DNA from: SZUA-547 sp963669315
GTDB taxonomy: Bacteria; Pseudomonadota; Alphaproteobacteria; Rhodobacterales; Rhodobacteraceae
Direction: 5' to 3'
DNA: 64,000 nucleotides
NCBI GenBank assembly: GCA_963669315.1
Contig: OY770021.1
Span: 1,178,001 to 1,242,000, forward strand
Shown: positions 27,849-35,495 of the stretch, piece after piece
Layout: the number at the start of each line of letters is the position of its first letter
How positions within the stretch are numbered: the stretch's first letter is position 1
The notes under the pieces: model-generated
The model's database searches: none
Told to the model about the DNA's origin: nothing
Seen by the model: the letters and a program-made list of their open reading frames with translations, nothing else
Position numbers and translations under genes: made by a program

Positions 27849-28787
27849 ATGCGGGTCCGCGCCGGAATCTGGATCGTCCTTATCGCATTCGCAATTTTCG
27901 CCGCCGCCACGCCGGCAGAGGCCCGCTACTCGGCGGTCGTGCATCAGGCGCAGTCGCAAATTGCGGCGGAGGGGCATGATCCGGGCGTGCTGGACGGGTT
28001 CATGGGCTCCAACACCAGCCGGGCGATCACCTCCTACCAATCCAGCAAAGGGTTGCCGCAGACCGGCAGGTTGGACAGCGCGACGTTGGAAAGCCTGTCG
28101 ATCGGCGTTTCCCCCGCTCTGGCGAAGAATGTCGAGGATTGGCGCGCCGTCCCCTCGCAGGCTGAACTCGACGCGATGAAATCGCCGATCAATTTTCCTT
28201 CCAATGCGTTCGCGGATTACCGGCGTCACGCCCCGGCGGCGAGCCTGAGCCTACCCGGCAAAGCGATCCTCGATGCGATGAATACCAGCGCCGACACCTA
28301 TGGCAGCCGTCCGCCCGGGCATCCGAAACACACGCCGCAAGGCTTGAAGGCGCTGGTGGGTTGCCTGAAGACCACGCATTTTCCGGATCACTGGTCAGAC
28401 ATCACCGTTCACTATTATTGCCAGATGGCGTTTCCGCGGCGCTGCTTCACCAATGCGCTGGCCGGCAAATCGACCGGCGGGCGGAAACTCGCCCGGCCGG
28501 AAGCGTATGAAGGCTGCGCCAACGGGCAACTCGCCGACGCCAATGACTTCACCTTCGTGACCAGCACCCAGCCCCTCGTCTTCCAGTATCTGATGTTCGC
28601 GCAGACCCATGCGTTCGATCACGAGCAGGAGCAGGCCATCATCAACGCGTTCTATGGCGTGCAGGATCCGACAAATCGCACGGAATGCAGGAACAAGCGC
28701 CTGCTTCGCACCGAGGACCCCCAGGACGGAACGCACTGCCTGGTGGACAAGGAGATGAGCCGGGCGCTGGTCGGGCGCTCCAGGTAG
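27849..28787 (+). CDS. Exported protein with peptidoglycan-binding domain
   Basis: 312 residues. Sec signal peptide (about 1-26, cleavage near AEA-RY). Residues about 30-85 are a PG_binding_1-like domain (IAAEGHDPGVLDGFMGSNTSRAI, QTGRLDSATLESL). The remaining 220 residues match no domain I know and contain several Cys that could form disulfides in the periplasm. GGAGG lies 7 nt before the ATG. It should bind cell wall; the C-terminal activity is unknown. The gap 27620-27848 is the divergent promoter region with the cyclase; no gene is seen there. Confidence 0.8.
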   Translation: MRVRAGIWIVLIAFAIFAAATPAEARYSAVVHQAQSQIAAEGHDPGVLDGFMGSNTSRAITSYQSSKGLPQTGRLDSATLESLSIGVSPALAKNVEDWRAVPSQAELDAMKSPINFPSNAFADYRRHAPAASLSLPGKAILDAMNTSADTYGSRPPGHPKHTPQGLKALVGCLKTTHFPDHWSDITVHYYCQMAFPRRCFTNALAGKSTGGRKLARPEAYEGCANGQLADANDFTFVTSTQPLVFQYLMFAQTHAFDHEQEQAIINAFYGVQDPTNRTECRNKRLLRTEDPQDGTHCLVDKEMSRALVGRSR

Positions 28788-28924
28788 CAATGCGGCGGCC
28801 GCGCGGGCCGATCACCCCGACGCGCCGCCACGCGCATATAGTGAAAGAGGCCCCGCCGACATGGACTCAGGGTCATGGCGCGGCGCAGGGCGGTCCGTTA
28901 CACTCCTTGCCCAAGGAGTTAGCG

Positions 28925-31114
28925 ATGAATCGGCGTCTGGCTGCGATTCTGGCCTCGGACGTGGTCGGCTATAGCCGGCTGATGGAGAGCGACGAGGTCG
29001 GCGTTCTGGATGCGTTGCAATCGCTCCGCGCAACCCTGATCGATCCGATAATCTCTGCTTACAGCGGGCGCGTCGTCAAGCTTATGGGCGACGGATCGCT
29101 GGTTGAATTCGCCAGCGTGGTGGACGCCGTCGCCGCGGCCACCGAAATTCAAAGCCGACTCGCAAAGCGCAACTCGGACGCCGCCGACGATGCAAAGATC
29201 GAGTTGCGGATCGGCGTCCATTTGGGCGACGTCATCGCGGATGGCGACGACATTTACGGCGACGGCGTCAATATCGCTGCTCGCCTGGAGGGGCTGGCGG
29301 CGCCCGGCGGGGTCTGCATCTCGCAACAGGCGCTCGATCAGGTTGAGACCAAGCTTCCGCTTTCCTACGAGGACAGGGGGGAGCAGCGCGTCAAGAATAT
29401 GGCCCGTAGCGTGCGGGTTTACGATATCGCGATCAATGGGGCCGCGCCAGGCGACCGAGGCAAATCCTCAGGGTCATCAAAGCGCCGAACGGGCATTCGC
29501 TTGGCCTATGCCGTGTCCGCAGGCGCCCTATGTATCGCTGTAGCGGTCTTCGTTCTCTGGCGGCCGTGGGAGCAAACGGTCCAACCCGCCTCTATCGAGC
29601 GCATGGCGCACGCCCTGCCCGACCGTCCCTCACTGGCGGTTCTGCCATTCGCCAACCTGTCCAACGACGAGAAGCAGCAGCATTTCGTCGATGGCATGAG
29701 CGAAGATCTGATCACCGATCTTTCACGTGTCAGCGGCCTGTTCGTCATCGCCCGCAACTCCAGCTTCAAATACCACAACCAATCCGTCTCTATCCCGTTG
29801 GTGGCGGAGGATCTGGGCGTACGATACGTGCTTGAAGGCAGCGTGCGGCGCGACGGCGACAAACTGCGGGTAAACGCGCAACTGACCGACGCGATCACAG
29901 GCGGCCATGTCTGGGCGGAACGCTATGACGGCGTCGCCGGTGACGTGTTCTCGGTGCAGGACATGTTCGTGAGAGAGATTGTGGAGGCGCTGAAAGTCAG
30001 CCTGACACCTGAAGAGGAAAGAGAGATCGCGCTTGGCCAGACGTCAAACCTCGCCGCGCGCGACATGTTCCAGCAGGGGTGGGAAAGTTTTCTGCGCTAC
30101 ACGCCGGAGGACAATGCGGACGCCGAGAAGAGACTGAAGGAGGCGCTGGAGATCGATCCCGAGTACGGGCGCGCGTATGCGGCGCTCAGTCTGGTCTATT
30201 TGCGCGGTTGCCAGTTGAGATGGAACGAACCGCTGGGCCTCAGCGTGGCGTCCGCCAACAGCCTGGCGAAGCGAAGTCTCCATGAAACTGAGGAGCGGCC
30301 GTCGTCTCTCGCGAATGTCGCGGCGGCGGAGGTCAAGCTCTACAATAATCAACACGCCGAAGCCTTAATCGATGCGACACGCGCAATTTCGTCGGACCCG
30401 AACGACGCTGAAGCGTACATAGCAATGGCCTGGACGATGATTACGACGGGCAACCCGGAATCCGGGCTGGAGTTCGTCGAGCTCGCCTCTCGGCTGAACC
30501 CGACCTCTCCGAGTTACTATGCCTTGCCCCGCGCTATAGCTCTGTTCGCGATGGACGATCTGGAGGCGGCGGCGGCGGTTCTGTCTCAGGCCGTAACTCA
30601 AGACCAGGGCGCACGCGAATTGTCGCCTGTATTGGCGGCAACTTACGCAAAACTCGGCCGAAGATCCGACGCGCGCGCAGCGCTTAAAAAGTGGAAGCCC
30701 GGCGCAAGCCAGAAGGAATTGGGAACCGCGTATCAGGCGTATCACTTCCCCTATTCGTGGTCCGCGCCTTCGGATATCGAGAGGAGCATTGTCGACGGGC
30801 TGCAACTGGCGGGTTTGCCGGAAGAGCTGACCGTCTCCGATCTGGCGGATGCGCTTAGTAGCGAGACTGCGGAAGACCGAGTCGTCGCGGCGCGCCGGTT
30901 GTCGCTGTTCGGGCCGCGCGCCGTCGAGGCCGTCCCCGCGCTGATCGATGCGCTGGCGGATGAAGACAATGCGGTCCGCAGGTACACCACAATCGCGCTG
31001 GGTCGCGTCGGCCCGAAGGCCAAGGCGGCGATACCAGCGCTGACTGCGCTTCAGAGCAAACCACTATTGGCTGCGCATGCCGAAGCCGCGATCCTAAATA
31101 TCACTGGCGAATAG
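28925..31114 (+). CDS. Class III cyclase with TM, TolB-like, TPR and HEAT-like regions
   Basis: 729 residues from ATG 28925, chosen for AAGGAG 6 nt before it (the frame is open further up). Cyclase domain (1-165) with D12 (SDVVGY), D56 (KLMGDG) and GDDIYGDGVNIAARL. A single transmembrane helix follows (about 192-212), then a TolB/FlgO-like domain (from about 230, PSLAVLPFANLSND), TPRs, and at the C-terminus two HEAT/PBS-lyase-like repeats (AARRLSLFGPRAVEAVPALI and ALGRVGPKAKAAIPAL). The cyclase would be cytoplasmic and the TolB/TPR/HEAT part periplasmic if the single helix crosses the membrane. Paralogous to the gene at 25847, which lacks the TM and HEAT parts. Confidence 0.9.
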   Translation: MNRRLAAILASDVVGYSRLMESDEVGVLDALQSLRATLIDPIISAYSGRVVKLMGDGSLVEFASVVDAVAAATEIQSRLAKRNSDAADDAKIELRIGVHLGDVIADGDDIYGDGVNIAARLEGLAAPGGVCISQQALDQVETKLPLSYEDRGEQRVKNMARSVRVYDIAINGAAPGDRGKSSGSSKRRTGIRLAYAVSAGALCIAVAVFVLWRPWEQTVQPASIERMAHALPDRPSLAVLPFANLSNDEKQQHFVDGMSEDLITDLSRVSGLFVIARNSSFKYHNQSVSIPLVAEDLGVRYVLEGSVRRDGDKLRVNAQLTDAITGGHVWAERYDGVAGDVFSVQDMFVREIVEALKVSLTPEEEREIALGQTSNLAARDMFQQGWESFLRYTPEDNADAEKRLKEALEIDPEYGRAYAALSLVYLRGCQLRWNEPLGLSVASANSLAKRSLHETEERPSSLANVAAAEVKLYNNQHAEALIDATRAISSDPNDAEAYIAMAWTMITTGNPESGLEFVELASRLNPTSPSYYALPRAIALFAMDDLEAAAAVLSQAVTQDQGARELSPVLAATYAKLGRRSDARAALKKWKPGASQKELGTAYQAYHFPYSWSAPSDIERSIVDGLQLAGLPEELTVSDLADALSSETAEDRVVAARRLSLFGPRAVEAVPALIDALADEDNAVRRYTTIALGRVGPKAKAAIPALTALQSKPLLAAHAEAAILNITGE

Positions 31115-31173
31115 CGCATCTGGGCCGTTCAGGCCGCCGGGCGAGCCGATCACGCGGACAACTAGATACAGAA

Positions 31174-31197
31174 AAGGCCCCGCGCTGGCGGGGCCTT
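31174..31197. terminator. Terminator hairpin, left copy of a duplicated block
   Basis: Stem AAGGCCCC (31174-31181) and GGGGCCTT (31190-31197), extended by a GC/GC inner pair. Nearly the same hairpin occurs at 32508-32529, in both cases just before an hsp20 3' end. T-tract is weak, so termination strength is uncertain. Confidence 0.65.
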
Positions 31198-31225
31198 GAT
31201 GGTTTGACATAAACCGTCGCGCGGC

Positions 31226-31288
31226 TCAGCCGTCGATCGGAACGCCTTTGGCGATCTCGATCTTGCGCGGCTTCAGCGCCTCGGGCGC
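31226..31288 (-). pseudogene. hsp20 C-terminal fragment
   Basis: On the minus strand the last 19 codons read PEALKPRKIEIAKGVPIDG then TGA, differing at one residue from the end of the intact Hsp20 encoded at 32559. Upstream of this, similarity stops abruptly and the frame runs antisense through the AT-rich gene at 31328. It is the tail of a second hsp20 copy whose main part was lost or replaced. Confidence 0.8.
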
Positions 31289-31327
31289 TTTCGCTTGCGG
31301 AAACGTCCGATCAGGCGCTAACTCAGG

Positions 31328-32437
31328 TTGATTCAACCTGTCGAAGGAATCCACTTCGGCGAACAGAGGATTGCCGTAGTACGCAGCTTGTTCTTTCCAA
31401 TTCTCGCGATCTTTGTCTTGTCCGTGAGCAACGCCGATGCGGGCGTCTGGGAAAATTGCGAGCAGAACACGGATCCTCGGCACCGAATACGAGCATGTAC
31501 CGAAATTATCGATTCCGGAGATGGCGACAAATGGAACGTTGCGGCCGCCTTCTTTTATCGAGGGAACGCGCGCGACGCGATCGGAAAATACGAGCAAGCC
31601 ATTAATGACTACGACTCTTCTATCGAACTAAACCCCCGCAATCCAAATCCGCAGATCAATAAGGGAGGTTCGTTGGTGGCCCTGGGCAGGAGTCAGGACG
31701 CTATAGAAATATACAATAGATTACTAAATTCATATAAACCGCACCCTCTGGCATATTTAGGAAGGGGTGAGGCATATTTTATCTTAAGAAAGTTCGACAA
31801 CGCCATTAAAGACTTCGAGGCGGCGATAAGAGTAGAGCCAAATCTATATTTCGCCTACGACGGATTAGGCACCACCTACAATTTTTTGGAAGAGTATGAA
31901 ACTGCATTATCATACATTGATGCTGGGCTGAGTATAAATCCGAATTCTCTTCGGCTATTGCTAAGGAAACGAATCGTACTTCATGATTCTGAACAATATA
32001 AAGGTGCAATTAATGAGTATACTCGTGTAATAAATTCCGGTAAACACCTGTACATTTCTTATTTTAATAGATCTATATCATACACAGCTCTCGGAAAATA
32101 TGAGAAATCTATATCGGATATTAGTGCAGCGATCAAAGTTATTGATATCGACGCGCTCGCCTACATGTATCGAGCGAATTATCTATGTAGTATAGGGGAC
32201 GTTCAATCCTCTCTGCGCGATTGGAGAGTGGTTCTCGACGCCGGAATGTTGGATATTCAGACGTTTCTTCAGCAGATTCTCAGCGATGCCGGATTCTATA
32301 AGGGGTCGATCGACGGCTACTTTGGTGAAGAGTCACAGGTAGCGCTTGGAGATTGGGTTGAGGCGGGGTGCCCAGCCGAAACCCAATGGGTGCTCGAGTT
32401 CACACCGCTACGGATCGTGAGGCCAATTTCAGATTGA
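31328..32437 (+). CDS. Exported TPR protein with peptidoglycan-binding-like C-terminus, AT-rich
   Basis: 369 residues from TTG 31328; no ATG is available before the signal peptide (LFFPILAIFVLSVSNADAG), so the start is uncertain. The mature part has about six TPRs (ANARDAIGKYEQAINDYDSSIELNP-type units) and ends with a PG_binding_1-like segment (LQQILSDAGFYKGSIDGYFG). From about 31690 the DNA is far richer in A+T (AAATATACAATAG, TTATTTTAATAG) than everything around it, with codons such as ATA, AGA and TTA that neighbours avoid. This suggests recent arrival by transfer. It sits exactly between the hsp20 tail fragment and the intact hsp20. Role unknown, probably cell envelope. Confidence 0.75.
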   Translation: MIQPVEGIHFGEQRIAVVRSLFFPILAIFVLSVSNADAGVWENCEQNTDPRHRIRACTEIIDSGDGDKWNVAAAFFYRGNARDAIGKYEQAINDYDSSIELNPRNPNPQINKGGSLVALGRSQDAIEIYNRLLNSYKPHPLAYLGRGEAYFILRKFDNAIKDFEAAIRVEPNLYFAYDGLGTTYNFLEEYETALSYIDAGLSINPNSLRLLLRKRIVLHDSEQYKGAINEYTRVINSGKHLYISYFNRSISYTALGKYEKSISDISAAIKVIDIDALAYMYRANYLCSIGDVQSSLRDWRVVLDAGMLDIQTFLQQILSDAGFYKGSIDGYFGEESQVALGDWVEAGCPAETQWVLEFTPLRIVRPISD

Positions 32438-32507
32438 TTTTTCTCCCAAGCTGCGACCTAAAGTTCGCGGATCGGGCTGAGTTTCGCTGGCGAATCTCCC
32501 ACGAAAT

Positions 32508-32529
32508 AGGCCCCGCTCTGGCGGGGCCT
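32508..32529. terminator. Bidirectional terminator between the AT-rich gene and hsp20
   Basis: Arms AGGCCCCGC (32508-32516) and GCGGGGCCT (32521-32529), 4-nt loop. Lies between convergent genes. Right copy of the hairpin at 31174-31197. Confidence 0.7.
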
Positions 32530-32558
32530 TGTTGATTTTGGATCAAGCGTCGCGGAAA

Positions 32559-33005
32559 TCAGCCGTCGATCGGGCGGCCTTTGGCGATCTCAATCTTGCG
32601 CGGTTTCAGCGCCTCGGGCACCTCGCGCACCAAATCCACATGCAAGAGGCCGTTTTCCAGCGCGGCGCTCTGCGCGCGCACATGGTCGGCAAGCTGGAAG
32701 CGGCGCTCAAACGCGCGGGCGGCGATGCCGCGATAGAGATAGGTCGCGTTCTCATCCTCGGCGGCCTCTTTCTTGGCGCCAGAAATGGTGAGCTGGCCTT
32801 CCTTGGCCTCGATGTTCAGCTCATCCTCGGCGAAGCCCGCGACCGCAATGCTGATGCGATAGGAGTCCTCGCCGATTTTCTCGATGTTGTAGGGCGGGTA
32901 GCTCGGCGCGCTCGGCTCGGCCGAAAGCGCGGCGTCGATCAACGAGCCAACACGGTCGAAGCCAACGGTGGAGCGATACAGGGGGGAGAGATCGAAATGT
33001 CGCAT
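32559..33005 (-). CDS. Small heat-shock protein, Hsp20/IbpA family
   Basis: 148 residues from ATG 33005 (GAGGA 5 nt before; the frame is open further up to 33068). N-terminus MRHFDLSPLYRSTVGFDRV is the usual IbpA-type arm. The alpha-crystallin domain (about 35-125) includes YPPYNIEKIGEDSYRISIAV, the LTISG strand and the conserved L-x-N-G-L-L motif (ALENGLLHVDLVREVPE). The C-terminal I-x-I motif (KIEIA) and tail PIDG are present. ATP-independent holdase that keeps unfolded proteins soluble for ClpB/DnaK. Convergent with the AT-rich TPR gene. Confidence 0.95.
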   Translation of the reverse strand: MRHFDLSPLYRSTVGFDRVGSLIDAALSAEPSAPSYPPYNIEKIGEDSYRISIAVAGFAEDELNIEAKEGQLTISGAKKEAAEDENATYLYRGIAARAFERRFQLADHVRAQSAALENGLLHVDLVREVPEALKPRKIEIAKGRPIDG

Positions 33006-33137
33006 GTCTATCCTCTTTCTCTGAGCGATTGACGGGTTCCGGCCTTCCATTTCGGACAGGCCCTTCATGTTCGCGAACCCCGATTTGGGCGTCCGCTTAC
33101 TGGCATGTGGTTGCGCGAAAGCGCGCCGTCAAGAGGG

Positions 33138-33863
33138 TCAGCGAAGCGCGCTGAGAACGCCGGGCAGCGCCCGCTCGACCGACACCGCGAAGGTGATCCT
33201 GCCCTTGGGCGACCAACCAATGGCCGAGACGATGGCGGCGATGTCGGCGCGCTCGCCATCCCGGATGAAAACCGGCGCGCCGGAGGTGCCGGGCACCGCG
33301 CCGCAATCGAGGACAAATACGGAATCTTCCACGCCCAGAACGCGGCAAGGTTCCTGAATCGTCGGGATATTCTGCCGGGTGCGGCCATAAGAGACGAGCG
33401 CGACCTTGTCCCCCGCCTCGATCCTGGAGGCCAGCTCGAATGAGCGTGCGGTGGAGTCCTTGATCGGTTCTTCGAGCACGAGAATGGCGAGGTCGGCGCC
33501 GATCGATTTGACGCCAGGGCGTTCCTCGTAGCCATAGTCCGGGTGGGCGACGTAGTTGGCGACCCGACGCGTCGCCGCCGCCCGGCTCATCCAGAACCCG
33601 GCCTCGAATTTCATCCGCTCTGGCTTCGCGGGCTTTTTGGTTTCGTGATCAAACACGCAATGGGCCGCGGTGACAGCCATGGTCTCGTTCAGCAGCACCG
33701 CGGTGCAGAAGCCGCCGCCTTTGAGCCGCAGGCGCCCCACCCCGCTCCATTCCGCGCGTTCGGTCGAGTGGATCATTCGGGTCAGGCCCAACTCAACCGC
33801 CGCCGCAATCGGGGCGCTGAGGGCCAGGGCGCAGACAGCCGAGAGAACCAAACGCAAACACAT
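33138..33863 (-). CDS. Trypsin-like serine protease 1
   Basis: 241 residues. Sec signal peptide (about 1-22). S1 chymotrypsin-fold protease with the triad visible: H68 (TAAHC), D124 (GADLAIL) and S194 (PGTSGAPV). Cys residues near H68 and S194 may form a disulfide. No PDZ domain, so it is not a Deg protease; it resembles small secreted trypsin-like proteins of Rhodobacterales. Upstream and in the same direction is a second such gene (34654-33908), 45 bp away, probably an old tandem duplication and one transcript. Confidence 0.9.
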   Translation of the reverse strand: MCLRLVLSAVCALALSAPIAAAVELGLTRMIHSTERAEWSGVGRLRLKGGGFCTAVLLNETMAVTAAHCVFDHETKKPAKPERMKFEAGFWMSRAAATRRVANYVAHPDYGYEERPGVKSIGADLAILVLEEPIKDSTARSFELASRIEAGDKVALVSYGRTRQNIPTIQEPCRVLGVEDSVFVLDCGAVPGTSGAPVFIRDGERADIAAIVSAIGWSPKGRITFAVSVERALPGVLSALR

Positions 33864-33907
33864 GGGCGCAGTTTACGCCACTGATCGCCTATGCGGCCAG
33901 CTTTGCG

Positions 33908-34654
33908 TCAGTCCAGCAGTTCTTTCAACGAGTTCAGCCCCGGGTGTAGCGGCGTGGCCACGGCGCGGGCGCCAGAACCATCGCCTTGTCGGCCTGAAAG
34001 GATCGCCGCAATCGCGAACCCATCCTCCGTTTCAAGCAGCAGCGGCGCGCCGGACGCCCCTTCAATCGAGACGCAATTGGCCAGCGCGGGTCGGCGCTTC
34101 GTTGCGGGAAAGGAGACCCGGCAACGCTCGACCGAGGCGAGATGGGCGCGATCCCGGGCGTAGCTGACGACCAGCGCCTCGGCCTTTCCCGATTGAGGGC
34201 CAGCCACGGCGAGCGGCGCGATCAGGCTCGACGGGATCGGCTGGGCCAGCCGGACAAGGGCGAGATCGGCCGACATAACAGCCGGGGTCGGCGCAGCGCC
34301 CGGCTCGAACAGCGGCGATTGCGCGATTTCAACGCCCTTGCGATGGGCCACAGCCTCTCCCTTCGCCCACCCGGCGACGAAATGGATCGATTCGGGGCGC
34401 AGGCGCCGCCCAGTGCGGGGGTGGTAAAGGCAATGCGCCGCAGTGATCACCAGATCAGGGGCGATCAGCGCGCCCGTGCAGAACGCTCCATTGCCTTGAT
34501 TGATGCGCCCGACCGCCCGCCAGATCTGATCCTCGGCGGACACCGGACGCCGGTCATCGGCGGCGGCCCCCGGCGCGAGCAGGAGCAGCAGCGCGGCCAG
34601 AACGGCGCCGAACGGGAATCGCGCAGATTTTGGCGCACGCCCTCGTATCGTCAT
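33908..34654 (-). CDS. Trypsin-like serine protease 2
   Basis: 248 residues from ATG 34654, chosen because it opens a good signal peptide (hydrophobic FPFGAVLAALLLLLAPGAAA); the frame is open up to 34762. Triad H74 (TAAHC), D130 (SADLALV) and S201 (IEGASGAPL). Same domain order as the neighbour at 33138 and about a third of positions look alike by eye. Periplasmic or secreted protease; substrate unknown. Divergent from the DUF599 gene at 34769. Confidence 0.88.
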   Translation of the reverse strand: MTIRGRAPKSARFPFGAVLAALLLLLAPGAAADDRRPVSAEDQIWRAVGRINQGNGAFCTGALIAPDLVITAAHCLYHPRTGRRLRPESIHFVAGWAKGEAVAHRKGVEIAQSPLFEPGAAPTPAVMSADLALVRLAQPIPSSLIAPLAVAGPQSGKAEALVVSYARDRAHLASVERCRVSFPATKRRPALANCVSIEGASGAPLLLETEDGFAIAAILSGRQGDGSGARAVATPLHPGLNSLKELLD

Positions 34655-34768
34655 GCGCCGAGCATGCGCACGCGGCCCCGCCTCGCGCAATGCCCATGAT
34701 GCGCTCGCAGCTCCGATTGCTTGGAATCGCCGCTTTCCGATGGCGGGATCAGTTGATACCAACGCCGC

Positions 34769-35467
34769 ATGATTGAAATCCCTCCATTCCTAAGCGTTTT
34801 AAGCCTGTGGGACGTCGCCGGGGCGACCTACCTGTTCGCCTGCTGGCTGTTCACAGGCTGGTTTATTGAGAAGCGGCCCGGCGGCGGCACCTCGACTGGC
34901 GCACTGATGGCGAAATACCGAAGCGCCTGGTTTCACGAAACCTCCCAGCGCAGCGCTCGAATCTTCGACGCGACGCTTCTGACAAGTCTGCGCAACAGCT
35001 CCACATTCTTCGCCTCGGCCAGCCTAGCGGCGCTCGGCGCCGCGATAGCCTTGCTGGGCCAGACAGATGAACTGGCGCATGTGGCGACGGACTTGGTGGC
35101 GGAGCTGTCGGTGCCCCGGACCGCATGGATCGTCAAGCTGATCGGCGTCATCATAATTCTCGCGGCCGGATTTCTGCACTTCGTCTGGGCGCACCGCGTC
35201 TTCGGGTATTGCATCGTCCTAATGGGCGCGCTGCCGAACGACACGAATTCGCCGGACCGGGAAGCAATGGTCGAACGATTGGTGGGGCTGAACGTCGCCG
35301 CGAACCGAATCTTCAATCGTGGATTGAGGGCGATGTATTTCGCACTGGCCGCGCTGGCGTGGCTGATCGGAACTTGGGCGCTGTTCGTCGCCGTCACGCT
35401 GACCGCCGCGATGACGTTCCGGCACGAGTTCCGCTCTCACACGCGGTCGGTTCTGCTGAAGGAATAG
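34769..35467 (+). CDS. DUF599-family membrane protein
   Basis: 232 residues with four hydrophobic segments (about 14-32, 78-97, 119-141 and 188-213). The N-terminal WDVAGATYLFACWLFTGW and the internal ALPNDTN and RIFNRGLRAMYF motifs fit the DUF599 family found in Alpha- and Gammaproteobacteria. No known biochemical role. It is convergent with ptsP with only 28 bp between stops. Confidence 0.8.
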   Translation: MIEIPPFLSVLSLWDVAGATYLFACWLFTGWFIEKRPGGGTSTGALMAKYRSAWFHETSQRSARIFDATLLTSLRNSSTFFASASLAALGAAIALLGQTDELAHVATDLVAELSVPRTAWIVKLIGVIIILAAGFLHFVWAHRVFGYCIVLMGALPNDTNSPDREAMVERLVGLNVAANRIFNRGLRAMYFALAALAWLIGTWALFVAVTLTAAMTFRHEFRSHTRSVLLKE

Positions 35468-35495
35468 CGGATCGGCCGCCGATGGCCGAGATCGC

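Noticed and set aside
31226..31597. 123-aa minus-strand open frame ending in an Hsp20-like peptide
   Set aside because: Only the last 19 codons match Hsp20; the rest is antisense to the TPR gene, so it is recorded as an hsp20 fragment instead.
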